Assembly: GCF_902148855.1 (NCBI RefSeq)
Contig: NC_043960.1
Coordinates: 57,647,359 to 57,711,358, forward strand
Source of the DNA: Sphaeramia orbicularis
Taxonomy: Eukaryota > Chordata > Actinopteri > Kurtiformes > Apogonidae
Direction: 5' to 3'
DNA length: 64,000 nt
Part shown: piece by piece, positions 24,401 to 35,477 of the stretch
Layout of the letters: each line of letters opens with the position of its first letter
How positions within the stretch are numbered: the stretch's first letter is position 1
Program-made: the position numbers and the translations under genes
The notes under the pieces: model-generated
What the model was told of the DNA's origin: nothing
What the model saw: the letters and a program-made list of their open reading frames with translations, nothing else
Database searches by the model: none

Positions 24401-27400
24401 GATTTTTCATTATAGTTTAGTTTCATTTAGTTTTGACCTTTTTTTCTCTAATTCAGTTAGTTTTAATTAGTTTTTAAAGCAGGTTTGGCAGTTTTTATCA
24501 ATTTCTGATTTTTTCTAAATGCTTAGTTTTAGTTTAGTTTAGTTTTTTTTTTTATATATATATATCTTTTCTCTTCTTCTCTGTTGTCATATTCAAATAA
24601 ATCCCAGACAGGACTCTGCTGCTTTCTCCCAACTTTAGTCTCCATGTTTCCAGGTAGAGTGGGGACCAGAAGACGACTGGAAACCACAAGTGACGAGAAG
24701 TGACGGACCATGAAGTGTCGTATGGTGCCGCTAGCTAAAATGGCTCAAGTGAAATAAAATCGATTTCATATCAATCTGACTTTGATAAAAACGAAAATGA
24801 AGGGAATTTGATCCATAATTTTTATATCAATCAATCAATCAAACTTTATTTCTATAGCACTTTTCATACATGGTACATGTAGTACAAAGTGCTTCACAAC
24901 AAACCCCCCACTGTCCCGCAGTTGCAAATAAAAATACAAGCAGCAAAGCAAAGTTTATAGTAAGGGTTTAATTAAAAGCTAGACTAAAAAGATAAGTTTT
25001 GAGTTTACTTTTAAAAATATGAACACTCGCAGCAGACCTCAGGTCGGCTGTTCCATAGTTTGGGGCCATATATATGTTTTAGTTAGTTTTATAAGCACAC
25101 AATACAGTTTCAGTTAGTTATCATTATAGCTTTGATTTATTTCAGTTAACGGAAATGTTTTTACAATTCTAGTTTTCGTCATTTCGTTAGTTTTCGTTAA
25201 CGATAATAACCTTGCCGCAGAGCTGGATGACAGGCTGATCAGCTGAATCAGGTGTGTTGGAAGAGGGAAACATCTAAAACATGCAGGACAGTAGATCTGG
25301 AGGACCAGGGTTGGACAGCCCTGACGTAGGTAGATCTTACCCAGAAGGTGATGATGTCCCACTCGTCGATCCCAAACTGGAGGATGGACGACTCTCCCAG
25401 TATATCCACCAACTCCCACTCTCCACTGGCCTCCAGGTAGCGCTTGGAGTTCCCTGACATTTCTTTGAAGGTCAAGGCCGGGCTGACCCTCACATCTCTG
25501 ACTATGGACCACACAAATGTTCAGGTAGACGTGACACAAACTAAACCATGTACATCCATTCATTTTCTGAACTGTTTCATGCTTCAGAGGGTTTATTATT
25601 TATTGGTGGTACATGACATCAGTTTAGTCTGTTCATACTCAGGTCATAAGGCAGTAATTCATGTCAACACCAAACTGTAGTTTAAAACTAGAACAGAACA
25701 GTTAATACTCCAGTGATTGTCATGTCTCGTCAGGTGTGTTAGTCATGTTAATGTTTAGTGTTTCATGTCTCATCTTTAATCACTTTATGTTATGAGTTGT
25801 TCACATTTGGTCCTGTCTTGCACTTCTGTTTTATTTTGTACACATCTCTTCCCTCTCGTTTCAGACCCTGACTTCCTCCCTTTGTGTGTTTTCCCACCAG
25901 TGTGATTGTTAGCCCCACCCCTGATTGGTGTCACCTGTGTTCCCCTACCTCATGTATAAATAGCCCCCGTCTCCCTTTGTCTTGTGCCAGTTCGTCATAT
26001 TCTGTCAGCGTGTTCATGCCAAGCGTCCAAACCAGGTTTTTTCATGTTTGCTAGTTTTGCTTCAGTTTTTCTGTAAGAGTTTTGTTTATCATAGAGATTC
26101 TTTTGAGTAGTACAGGGTGACCCAAAAAAAACAGGAATTTTTGAAGTGCGTATTGGCAGACATGAGCAAGTGGCAGCACTGCGACACAGTGACCCTGAGC
26201 AAGTAAACACACCCCCATTTTAGTAACCATTGGCGGCTGTGCGAGAATTGTTCGGTAACCGTGTGATCTCAAGATTCGGTAACGTTCCCTGGCCCCTAGA
26301 TCGCCAGATTTGTCCGTTTGTGATTTTTTCTTGTGGGGCTATCTCAAGAGTAAAGTGTACACGACTCGGCCAAGAACTCTGGATGAGTTAAAACAGAGAA
26401 TTCCGGATGAAATTCACAGTATCCCAGCTGAGATGTTGCAGCGGTCAATGAGGAATGTCAACAGCAGATTTCAAGAATGCATTTGTACAGGAGGACGCCA
26501 TCTACAGGAAGGAATTTTTAAAAAATGAAAATTCCATCATTGTTTCTTAAATGGCATGGTTTAAGGTTTCAATTACTATGAATAAAATATTTTTCTTCCA
26601 TCACTCTTGGTTTTATTGGATTGTTAAAAAGTTCCCGTTTTTTTGTGTCACCCTGTATTATACGTCCTCCTTGGGAGCGCTTTTTGGTCAGTCACTTTTT
26701 CAATATTAAATTACTTTCGTTAAAGGTGCTGGAGACTTTCATGACCAATTTTTCATCAGATCTGTCAAACCTCAGTCATATCCTCAGTATCATGAATCTG
26801 TCAGTCTTTCTGTCATTACTCACCTGAATCTCTTGCATTACAGTGAACAATTTTGAAGTGCCATCCACCATGAACAAACTGTGTGTTTACAAACCAACCT
26901 GGAACGTCACTCGGGCATCTTCGGAATTTTGTCACAGCGTGCATTGTGGGAAGTGAAGGCTCACGCAGCCACCTGACAGCAGCAGCTGGAACAGACACGA
27001 TCAGAAACGGCAGGAACTCCCTTCCTTCTATGTATATTCCTCCAGCTGTTTCCACATTTCTGCATGTTTGTTTCATCATTATACCATATGGTCACGCTGC
27101 CGCTGTCAGGTGGCTGCGCGAACCTCCGTTTCCCACAATGCACGTCGTGACAAAATACCGAAGATGCTCGAGTGACGTCCTGGGTCAGTTTGTAAACACA
27201 CGGTTTGTTTCTGGTGGATGGCACTAAGAAACTGTTCACTGTAATGCAAGCGATTCAGGTGAGTAATGACAGACAGACTGACAGATTCATGATACTGAGG
27301 ATATGACTGAAGTTTAACAGATCTGATGAAAAACTGGTCATGAAAGTCTCCAGCACCTTCAAAAGCTTCAGTTTTCAGTGAATCGTGCATTTGAGTCCAC

Positions 27401-28823
27401 TATTTTGTGTATCAAGGACTTTACAGTGATCAGCTCTCATACGTCTGACAAACATAGAATCCACCCAGGGTTCAGTCATTAAAGCTGTCCGACATCAGCC
27501 CAGACCTGTGTCAGAACAGGTTTTCAAAGGAACCCACTTTTCATCTGCTGTTACTGGGGTGGGTTAGATACTGCTGTCAGTCTGTCTTCTAGATCTACAG
27601 TGTTGTTCTGTTTCCATTCACTGTAGAGCACCAACTGTTAGTGAAATTCAACCTGTTCTTCCTTCTCTTCTCCTTTTTTCATGTTGTTCTGTTAAATACT
27701 GACATACCACTCAGACATGACAGTTTACTGTTTAACTATGGATTACTGAAGTGAACACAAGTGTAAGTTCTTCTTGGTGGTTCTTCTGGGTTCTACTGGA
27801 CTGGTTTGGCTCCTTTGAAAATGTTTCGTCTCTGATTCCAGACATTGCTCCAGTTCTAATAACTGGTGGGAAACTGAACTTACAGACCCACATGGGGAGG
27901 GGTCTGTGTGGGTGTTACTCCCAACTTAAGTGTTAGGGTGGTAAGGGGGTGTGTCCCTGGGGGTAGGGTGGTAAGGGGGTGTGTCCCTGGGGGTAGGGTC
28001 ATTAGTGGGTATTGTGTGTGAGTTTCAGGGTTGTTGTCCAGGGGGGTGGGTCACTGTCCAAATCCTTCATGCTGTGTTCCCAAAGTCAGAACTAAACATG
28101 GAGAATCAGCTTTCAGTTTCTATGCTCCGTATATCTGGAACAAACTACCAGAAAATATCAGGTCTGCTGAGAGTCTGAGTTCTTTTAAGTCAAGGTTAAA
28201 GACTCACCTGTTCACTGCTGCCTTTGACTAAAGGGCTTTTGACTTTATAAATTTTATATTCTCTTTCGAAACTCTGCACTGCAATTCTTACTCTAATGTG
28301 TGTGTTTTTATTTTATTTTATTTCACTTTATTTTATTTATTTATGTTTTTTATTTTGTGTCTTGTTTTCTTACTTGCTGTTTTTAATAATGTTTTAAATG
28401 TGTTTCTTTTTTCCTGTTGTATTTCAATGTCCTGTGTGAAGCACCTTGAATTGCCTTGATGCTGAAATGTGCTATACAAATAAACTTGCCTTCGTGGGGG
28501 TTTGTTTGGTTTCAGGTGAGTCCAGGTGTGGAAGGTTGTTGGTTGAAAACTGTTAGTGAACATTCTTTAAATGGTGGTCTAGGTTTTGGATCAGTACAGT
28601 CTCAGACCACCACCTCTGTTCAGGGAAGGAGTTTACACTGTCACTCAAATGTCTTCTTTGACTCCTCCCTCAAACCATTTGTCTTCTCTGGACAATATTC
28701 AGACAGTGCTGTCCTCGAAGGAGTGTCCTTGTTCTTCCCAGTGAAGATGGACTGCAGAGTCTGGTCCTGAGGTGGAGGTTCTCTTGTGTTGATGCATTCA
28801 TGGTGGGGTTCTTTGGTTTCTCC

Positions 28824-28854
<31 letters not shown>

Positions 28855-31800
28855 TTCAAACCCACCAACACTCTGAGACTGGCTCTGGTCCACCCCAAGG
28901 ACAAACTACAGAGGGACAAGCAAAGCATCATGGTCTATGCAGTTCAGTGCAGTGAGGAATTTACGGACTTCTACAGAGGACAAACCAAAGAACCCCACCA
29001 TGAACGCATCAACACAGACCACCTCAGGACCAGACTCTGCAGGAGAACCTCCACCTCAGGACCAGACTGCAGGAGAACCTCCACCTCAGGACCAGACTCT
29101 GCAGGAGAACCTCCACCTCAGGACCAGACTCTGCAGTCCATCTTCACTGGGAAGAACAAGGACACTCCTTCGAGGAAAGCACTGTCTGAATATTGTCCAG
29201 AGAAGACAAATGGTTCGAGGGAGGAGTCAAAGAAGACATTTGAGTGAGAGTGTAAACTCCTTCCCTGAACAGAGGTGGTGGTCTGAGACTGTACTGATCC
29301 AAAACCTAGACCACCATTTAAAGAACGTTCACTAACAGTTTTCAACCAACAACCTTCCACACCTGGACTCACCTGAAACCAAACAAACCCCCACAAAGGA
29401 TTTGGACAGTGACCCACCCCTCTGGACAACAACCCTGAAACTCACACACAATGTCCACTAATGACCCTACCCCCAGGGACACCCCCCCTTACCACCCTAA
29501 CACTTAAGTTGGGAGTAACACCCACACAGACCCCTCCCCCTGTGGGTCTATAAGTTCAGTTTCCCACCAGTTCTTAGAACTGAAGAAGTGTCTGGGATGA
29601 GAGACAAAACATTTTCAAAAGAGCTAAACCAGTCCAGCAGAACCCAGAAGAACCACCAAGAAGAACCATGACGTGGACACATGAGAACCTCCACAGGCTG
29701 GTGTGCGTGTGCATATCCTTACTGGTGTGCATGTAGGAGCCAAATGTAAATGTGCAGTTCTGGACATCGAAGGGGAAACTGAAGATCTCCAGGTTGCAGG
29801 CAGAGACCAGGCGGAGCATCCTGTCCCAGCGGATGTGACCCGTGTGGTTGACGTAAACATAAGGACACGCCTGGGAAACATCATCATCCACACTGGGAAC
29901 GAAGGTGGTGACAAGAAGGAAACAATGCACAAAACACAGTGAAAGATGGAACGACAGAGGAAACCTTCGTGTCTTTGAACCTGAATGTGCAGTTCGGCCC
30001 ATGATGTATTTTTTGTCCATGAACCGTCATGTCTGCATAAAAATTAAAGGAGGAATTCATGCAGAAACTCACAATTCATAAACAATGATGTCTGGAGACC
30101 AGAGTTTCTTCACTGGAAGGGAAATTCTGGTGACGCCATCACACATCTGAGGCTCCCAAACAAGAAACTCATGATGCCAGTACTGTGACGGATGAGTCAG
30201 AATAATATGAAAGAAAAATTAATGGAAAACAACTGAGATTAACCCTTAAAGACCCAAACGTCCACCTTTAACCCTTTAAAATGAAAGGGTTCTATCTGCA
30301 CTCTGACCTTTTACTTTGTTTTAATTGTTATTTATGTTTTATTGATTATGTTTTAATTATAATTGTGTGTTTTTAATCTCTTTTCCATTTTTGTAAAGCA
30401 CTATGAATTGTCCTGTGTATGAATTGTGCCATACAAATAAATCTGCCTTGCCTTACCTTAACCCATAAAGACCCAAACATCTGTTACGACACAACACACG
30501 GCGTGGACCCAAATGCACAAGACTCTCCAGGATCAGTGGTCAAAGGGATTTATTTTTACAAAAATTCAAAAGGTAAAAAACAGATGAACCAAAGGAGAAG
30601 CACAACGTGCCCTATACAAAACTAAAACCCTGATTTACAAAAACACATGGATCAAGATTTCAAGATACTTAACATCTGATCTTCACAGGGACACAGAAAC
30701 GACGCACTGACAAGAGACAAAGGGAGCGAGGAGAATATATAAGGGAAGCAGGGATCACAAACAGGTGTGGACGATTACAGGAGGAACACCAGGTGCAGGC
30801 AATGATGGGATTAGGGAAGACAGAGACAAGACTGACAGTCTTGACAAAACAGGAAGGAGACCACCATCACCAAAATAAAACAGCAAGAGACAAAAACCCA
30901 AAACTAAATCAACATGAACATCGACGCATGACAACATCCACCTTTAACCCATAAAGACCCAAACGTCCACCTTTAATAAATATAGGAAGTTACCTGATTT
31001 TCACTTAAGAATACAAAACCCTGAGCATAATATTAGAATAAATGGTGATAAATTGCTTAACAAAAGTTAAAAATACAAAAAAAAAAATCATTTGGGAACT
31101 GCCACAAAAACACCCCGGGTCTTGATGGGTTCATAACGTCTGTTCAAATCCAAGTCTACTCACCAGCCGGAGCCAAAGGAAGGTGGTCAGTATCTGGGTT
31201 TTCTCATTCTAAACAGAGGAAACATGAAATGAAGCACATGGGAACCTGGTTGTGATCTGTGGACCCCCCCCCAACCCCTGACCCCTGACCCCTGTGTGTT
31301 CTCACCACCCCGAGGACAGCGTAGAGGGTGAAGGAGATGTTGGTGATGGTGGGGTTACTGAGGTTCACCGCCGGCCTGAAGGCCTGGAGGTCAAACACCG
31401 CCTGTATGGACTCGTAGGTTGGACCGCTGTGTCCTTCTTCACACAACAATTTACCAGAAGAAACACACACTGAAAAAAAAACAAGCAAAGACCAAGTTTT
31501 CTGTCACAGTTCTTTTAATGCACATTCTAATCCTAGGACACAGGTGTCAAACATGCGGCCCGGGGGCCAAATCCGGCCCGCCAAAGGATCCAGTCTGGCC
31601 TGTAGGATGGATTTGTGAAATACAAAAATTACACTGAAGATATTAACAATCGAGGATGTCAAAATCATTTTAATTCAGATTCCACATACAGACCAATTAG
31701 ATCTCAAGTGGGTCAGACCAGTAAAATACTATCATATTAAACCTATAAATAATGAAAACAGCAAATTTTCTCTTTGTTTTAGTGTAAAAAGTAAATTACA

Positions 31801-32451
31801 TGAAAATGTTTATTATAAAACTGTTATTTTACAAAAAATGTGAAAAACCTGAAATGTCTCAAGATAAGTAAATGCAATTTTACCAATATTCTGCCTGTTA
31901 TTAAATGTTTCGTGTATTTGTAATTGTAATGTAAGTTGTAATGCACATGTGTAAATGATAAACTGATAATCTGAGGCATAAAATTGTTAAAATTTCAGTT
32001 GTTAATGTTATTCAAATTTTTATAGATGTTAACATTATCATAATGTAATTTTACTTTTTTCACTGTTATTATTTAACTGGTCCGGCCCACTTCAGATCGT
32101 ATTGGGCTGAATGTGGCCCCTGAACTAAAATGAGTTTGACACCCCTGGCATAGATGAACGAACAGAGCTTACAGAATGTCAAACAATGTCGTTATCATTA
32201 ATCCACAACGGGCAAATAGTAAGAAAGAGAACTGATGACATAAGAGCCCCAGGTGCCTGATCAGATCCAGCGGAATATGAAACCAAACACAGGACAGAAG
32301 CTCAGTTTTCCTTTACTCTCAGCATCGCTCCTTATTCCTCCTAAAAACCCAAATGTACGTTTACAGTTTCATTTGTCCAAGTCAAGAAAACACAGTCATC
32401 AGAGGTGTCATTACCTGACATCAGCAGTACGCAGATGTTCCAGATACTCAT
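21406..32451 (-). CDS. 5-HT3-receptor-like Cys-loop channel subunit, copy A
   Basis: Predicted subunit of a pentameric ligand-gated cation channel in the plasma membrane. There are nine exons on the minus strand: 32451-32415 (ATG and signal peptide [13 protein letters not shown]), 31469-31306, 31208-31164 (45 bp, [15 protein letters not shown]), 30182-30073 ([11 protein letters not shown]...WSPDIIVYE), 29892-29723 (Cys-loop [15 protein letters not shown], spacing 13), 25501-25341 ([10 protein letters not shown]), 23615-23404 (M1-M2, [13 protein letters not shown] and [18 protein letters not shown]), 23327-23038 (M3 and cytoplasmic loop) and 21629-21406 (amphipathic helix and M4). The exon sizes and phases match the HTR3 family. 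D at the -1' position of M2 fits cation selectivity. Loop A keeps the glutamate (VYEF, like NEF in HTR3A); loop B has Tyr where HTR3A has Trp. Two defects are visible: one extra T in the run before 'AAAATG' of the M2 exon, and a phase mismatch between the M3 and M4 exons. Both may be assembly errors, or this copy may be decaying. AATAAA lies 31 bp past the stop (21375-21370). Confidence 0.85.
21838..23037 (+). repeat. 30/28-bp minisatellite carrying a splice-donor-like unit
   Basis: About 40 imperfect copies fill the last intron of 5-HT3-like copy A. On the coding (minus) strand each unit contains ACGGAGGTAACTCTACTG or ATGGAGGTAACT, matching the exon end ATTACGGAG followed by donor GTAACTT at 23038. 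The array therefore begins at, and copies, the exon-intron junction. Units come in 30-bp and 28-bp forms (with and without AGAG) and show many one-base length differences. Confidence 0.85.
23747..24272. mobile_element. inverted-repeat element (GTTTCCACTACGTGG ends)
   Basis: Left CCACGTTTCCACTACGTGGA and right CCACGCAGTGGAAACAGGGC are inverted relatives. The subterminal GCTCGACTTGGCTTGGCTCG is mirrored by CGAGTCGAGCCG. About 525 bp, no transposase. Confidence 0.6.
24281..25325. mobile_element. hAT-like MITE split by a second element
   Basis: Outer ends CAGGGGTGTCCAACCCTGGT / ACCAGGGTTGGACAGCCCTG belong to the MITE family at 17573 and 56603. The interior from about 24383 to 25213 is a different element, so the MITE is the older one. 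Confidence 0.65.
24383..25213. mobile_element. nested element of the AAGGTTATTAT family, with a further repeat inside
   Basis: Ends (GGTCATAATAGTTTTGGA / GTTAACGATAATAACCTTG) and interior blocks (TCCCAACTTTAGTCTCCATG, GACCAGAAGACGACTGGAAA) match the element at 63203-63798 in reverse. A third repeat with ATCAAACTTTATTTCTATAG sits at about 24828-25070 within it. Confidence 0.6.
25716..26109 (+). mobile_element. probable LTR-retrotransposon fragment (fossil)
   Basis: Starts TGTCATGTCTCGTC and holds a promoter-like block (CATGTATAAATAGC) followed by TTGTGCCAGTTCGTC, the layout of a teleost LTR. Similar in design to the solo LTR at 30482-30933. The right part is interrupted by the mariner-type element at 26112. 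Old fragment; family not settled (Ty3/gypsy likely). Confidence 0.4.
26112..26657 (+). mobile_element. internally deleted mariner-type transposon
   Basis: Ends ACAGGGTGACCCAAAAAAAA / TTTTTTTGTGTCACCCTGTA with TA-rich flanks. The C-terminal transposase piece is [14 protein letters not shown]...[15 protein letters not shown]...[12 protein letters not shown], stop at about 26528. The catalytic core before SVCDFF is deleted. Confidence 0.75.
26727..27366. mobile_element. long-arm inverted-repeat MITE
   Basis: About 270-bp arms: AGGTGCTGGAGACTTTCATG at the left, CATGAAAGTCTCCAGCACCT at the right. The mirrored interior includes CTTGCATTACAGTGAACA, CACAATGCACG and CAGGTGGCTGCG. Arms are about 90% alike by eye. 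It is noncoding; the apparent ORFs are one sequence read from both arms. Confidence 0.75.
27755..29690. mobile_element. Penelope-like element, two 3' parts in inverted orientation
   Basis: Left half (27755-28830, minus) and right half (28960-29690, plus) are inverted copies meeting at a (TA)n run at 28826-28849. The plus strand from about 28860 reads [40 protein letters not shown] and PHHERIN, matching the GIY-YIG endonuclease of Penelope-like elements. Both halves continue into GTGACCCACCCCTCTGG, a GGGACACCCCC minisatellite and GGGATGAGAGACAAAAC. No reverse transcriptase is visible. Old, broken copy in an intron of 5-HT3-like copy A. Confidence 0.65.
28068..28494 (+). mobile_element. LINE 3' end inserted in the Penelope-like element
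   Basis: C-terminal reverse-transcriptase-ORF motif [40 protein letters not shown], stop, then a T-rich 3' region ending GTGCTATACAAATAAACTTG. The flanking Penelope sequence resumes immediately with GTGGGGGTTTG, and CCTT is repeated on both sides. L2/CR1-like. Confidence 0.65.
30288..30464 (+). mobile_element. LINE 3' tail fragment
   Basis: Resembles the tail at 28.3-28.5 kb: AAGCACTATGAATTGTCCTG, then CATACAAATAAATCTGCCTT. Only the 3' noncoding end remains. Confidence 0.5.
30482..30933 (-). mobile_element. solo LTR (fossil retroelement) with 5-bp target duplication
   Basis: 452 bp, TG...CA ends (TGTTACGAC / GCATGACA), flanked on both sides by ACATC (30477-30481 and 30934-30938). In minus orientation it has a TATA-like block (CTTATATATTCTCC), then TTGTCAGTGCGTCG, and a poly(A) signal (AAAAATAAATCCC). 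Removing it and one ACATC restores an unbroken host repeat (GACCCAAACATCCACC). The 5-bp duplication suits the Ty3/gypsy group. It is the product of LTR-LTR recombination. Confidence 0.75.
30943..31136 (-). mobile_element. second copy of the GAACCCAT...GGGTCTTT element
   Basis: Reverse-orientation relative of 7643-8250, with AAGACCCAAACGTCCACC at one end, TAATATTAGAATAAATGG inside and GGGTCTTGATGGGTTC at the other end. The solo LTR at 30482 is inserted beside or in this family's terminal repeats (also 30243-30280). Confidence 0.5.
31541..32149. mobile_element. MITE-like repeat with GTGTCAAAC ends
   Basis: ACAGGTGTCAAACATGCGGC at the left, TGAGTTTGACACCCCTGGCA at the right. The interior matches copies at 10267 and 50325 (CTGGTCCGGCCCACTTCAGA). 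Lies in the first intron of 5-HT3-like copy A. Confidence 0.65.
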
Positions 32452-32837
32452 GCTGGACGTTCGTAGAAGACTAATGACTGGGATTGTGTTGAGCTCCGAA
32501 CGTACGATACAGATCACTCTTAAATACGTAGGAATGACTCGTGAACTCCTTGGAGGTGGACTCGAACCCTCAACCACAGCTGTTACTGGTAGAAGTCAGA
32601 CCCTTCAGTAAGAACCTGCGGAGCGTGGACACATGAATACAGACCATAATAACCCACAGGAGGATAGGAGCTGTTGTTCAACACCTCTGATTACTGCTCA
32701 GCCACAGTATTTTTTAACACCTCCACCAGTGGGAGTTCGTGTCTGGGCCTTTGTGTTTGTTACTGTAGCTTCTCGTGTCGCTGCTTTGTGTGAAACTGCA
32801 TCGGCAAAAACATTCAAGGCATAAATAACAAAGGTTC

Positions 32838-34412
32838 ACCATATCGTCCCTTGAGAATCAGCTGGTTCTGTGTCCACTTTTCCTCATTTTGAGGAAACGG
32901 AGTTTGAAAATTTCCCTCTCTGATATTTGCAGAGTTCTCAATCATCTTTTGTGTGAAACAGTGTTGACTGTGGAAGGAACCCTAAACATATTGTTAACAT
33001 GTTCTAAATCTCCATAGGCTTACAGATATACGAAGTCAAAAATGGACATAGAACTTTCTGATTCCAAGGTCTGGAAGTTGGCCCTGGTCAACATGTTCTA
33101 TGTCCAACAGAGGACCTGGTGCCTTTACAGGTGACACTTATGATCGAAATCAGGAAGTTCTATGTCCACCAGAGTTGTGTTTAAAAAAAGTTATGAACAA
33201 ACTAAGAACGTTTTAGTCTGTGATTACATGGATTTTATACTGATGTCACAAAATGCAACAGTAAAAACCATGTGTTAGTGTTTCCAATCCACATGTATTT
33301 AAGGTGGACAGCTAAAATGAGCCCATCTGTCCTTTTTCATTAAAGGTAGAATGGTGAATAAACGTGTTGGGACACCTGGAGGACCTGAGGAAACTGTGTT
33401 CACTCAGTTTTCATGGCAAACAACCATTTTCCAGCCAGACTTCAATCCTCAAAGGAGGAGAATTAGTTGTGGAATAAAGGCAGATGATGTGGAACACCAC
33501 GAACCACCTTTAAGACTGAGGAGTGATGAGGAGTGAAAATTCTTCATACACTCATAGATAAAAGTCGATGAATAAGACACATTCTCATTTGAACCTGACA
33601 CCGGACAACATTGCCCACTTGACCAGAATCTATAACATAAAAAATAAAAATTAGGAAAAAAGTGTACAAAAAGCAAAAATTGCATCAAAATTAAACATAC
33701 ATTCACAGATAAAACAATTATATCAAATCAATGATAAGTCTGTAAATGAGACAAATTTTCATTTGAACCTGAGGTCGCAACAATATTGGACACTTGACCA
33801 AAATCTAGTGTGAAAGAATGAAAGGATGAAAAAGAAAACTGATCCAGAAATGACACTTTTTGCATCAAAATGCCTCATACACTCAGATATAAACTATCAA
33901 ACACACAAGTTTATCTGTGAGCCTCCCTCTCAGACCTGACTCTGGGACAGCCTTGCCCGTCTAAAATTGCCAAATTTGAGCACTGAACTACTTTGAACAA
34001 ACATTAAACAGAACTATTTCCATGCTAGCCCTGTTCAGACCAGTCATTTCAAACTTTTACCAGGATCCAGATGCCTTACAGAGGCATCAACGGCAGAAAG
34101 TAAACATGTCTCAGTCCATTTGAGACCCCCTCCATGTATTTTAGGAGCATACATCTTTTTTGACCGAATGTCACATGATCCAGGTCTGGCCCCTGATTGG
34201 GTCCTCTTGGACATAGAACTACCTGATTTGAAACCAGCTCCACTCAGGACATAGAACTAAATGTTTCCAGGTGTGAGTGTGTGTAGATGTTTAGCTCGGA
34301 GCTGAGAACTTTGGGACACAAACTTAAATGGTTTTAGAATGTCCTGATATGCTGAACTCCATTTCTGCGAAAAGTGGTCATAGAACCAGCTGATTCTCAA
34401 GGGACGATATGT
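32838..34412. mobile_element. unclassified 1.57-kb element with about 70-bp inverted ends
   Basis: Left ATATCGTCCCTTGAGAATCA...GGTTCTGTGTCCACTTTTCC and right GAAAAGTGGTCATAGAACCA...TGATTCTCAAGGGACGATAT are inverted repeats. The interior repeats a GACATAGAACT motif near 33045, 33095, 33155, 34210 and 34250, and has no clear ORF. I do not recognise the family. Confidence 0.6.
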
Positions 34413-34436
34413 GGATCTGATCGAGGCTATCAAGAC

Positions 34437-34650
34437 CTCCGACACTTAGACCCTCAGACCCAGGAACTATCAGGAGAGGACACATCTGGGCTTTTCTTCA
34501 TTCAATAACTGCCTTCGTTGGAAACATTATGATGCAACAGTTTTTTCAGATGCATTTCTTAACATTCTTATGGAATGTCCTTTGTGGACAGTTTTTATGA
34601 GGGGGGGGTTCTTGGACACAAAACCCACAGCTGGGTCTAAGGAGGTTAAA
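34437..34650. mobile_element. MITE (GGTCTAAGGAGGTTA end)
   Basis: Shares GATGCAACAGTTTTTTCAGA and ATGGAATGTCCTTTGTGGAC with the copy at 51433-51660, and ends GGGTCTAAGGAGGTTAA. The left end is worn (CTTAGACCCTCAGACCC). Confidence 0.5.
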
Positions 34651-34899
34651 CACAAAAATCTACAGTCCGCTGGTCTTCCATTCAATTCAAATCTGGTCCC
34701 AAATAAGGAATCATTTTGGATGGAAGGAGGTTTCCCTCCAGCTCCACTGAGAAATAATCAAACACTGACATCAATCTCAAACACGTCATTGAATCAACAG
34801 GACGTCAAAGGAATACAGTCAATCAGTCCAGTTTTATTTCTATAGCGCCAAATCATAACCAAAGTTTTCTGATGACACTTGTTATATATGGAGCTGGAA

Positions 34900-35477
34900 T
34901 AAACCAGACTGTCACCTTGATAAAAGACTCATCCACTGATAATGTTTTACACACATGTCAACAATTACAGTTCTGGTTTAGATGGAACAGACTTCTTCAG
35001 ATCCAGATCGGAGCCTGTTTCCTCTTTCAACTTGAACTCAACAGTGGAGACACAGTTTTAAACCAACACTCTGGAGTGTTTCATCCTCCAGACTCTATTT
35101 CCAGGTCATTTTGGTGGAACATCTGCTGCAGTTGGTTCAGTTCCACTGTGGTCATGTCTGCAGAGCGTCTGGATGTCCTGCACTGGCACTAGGACACTTC
35201 TGGTCTGGGGTTGGAACCCCGACACTAACACAACTACACAAGTGGACTGGTTTAGGACACAACTACACAACTGGACTGGTTTAGGACACAACTACACAAC
35301 TGGACTGGTTTAGGACAGAGGTCCCATCCCCCCACCACCTTCAGAAGACAAGGACAGACAACGGAGTTAGGAGTGAAGGACAGAAACAGATAGACTAAAG
35401 GTCACATGACTGAAGGAGCAAGAAAAGCACAGAGAGGAAGGGTGATGTCCACAGAGACAAAGACAGGACAAAGTTGT
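34900..35477. other. intergenic, short tandem repeat only
   Basis: Between 5-HT3-like copy A and the palindrome. Three copies of a unit with CTGGTTTAGGACACAACTAC lie at 35225-35320. Nothing else is supported. Confidence 0.4.

Noticed and set aside
28031-28231. ORF with [17 protein letters not shown] considered as a host gene
   Set aside because: It is the C-terminal end of a LINE ORF2 followed by a LINE 3' tail.
29560-29610. Possible hammerhead-ribozyme core in GGGATGAGAGACAAAAC of the Penelope-like end
   Set aside because: The canonical CUGANGA and GAAA core with stems could not be drawn by eye; left as an untested idea.
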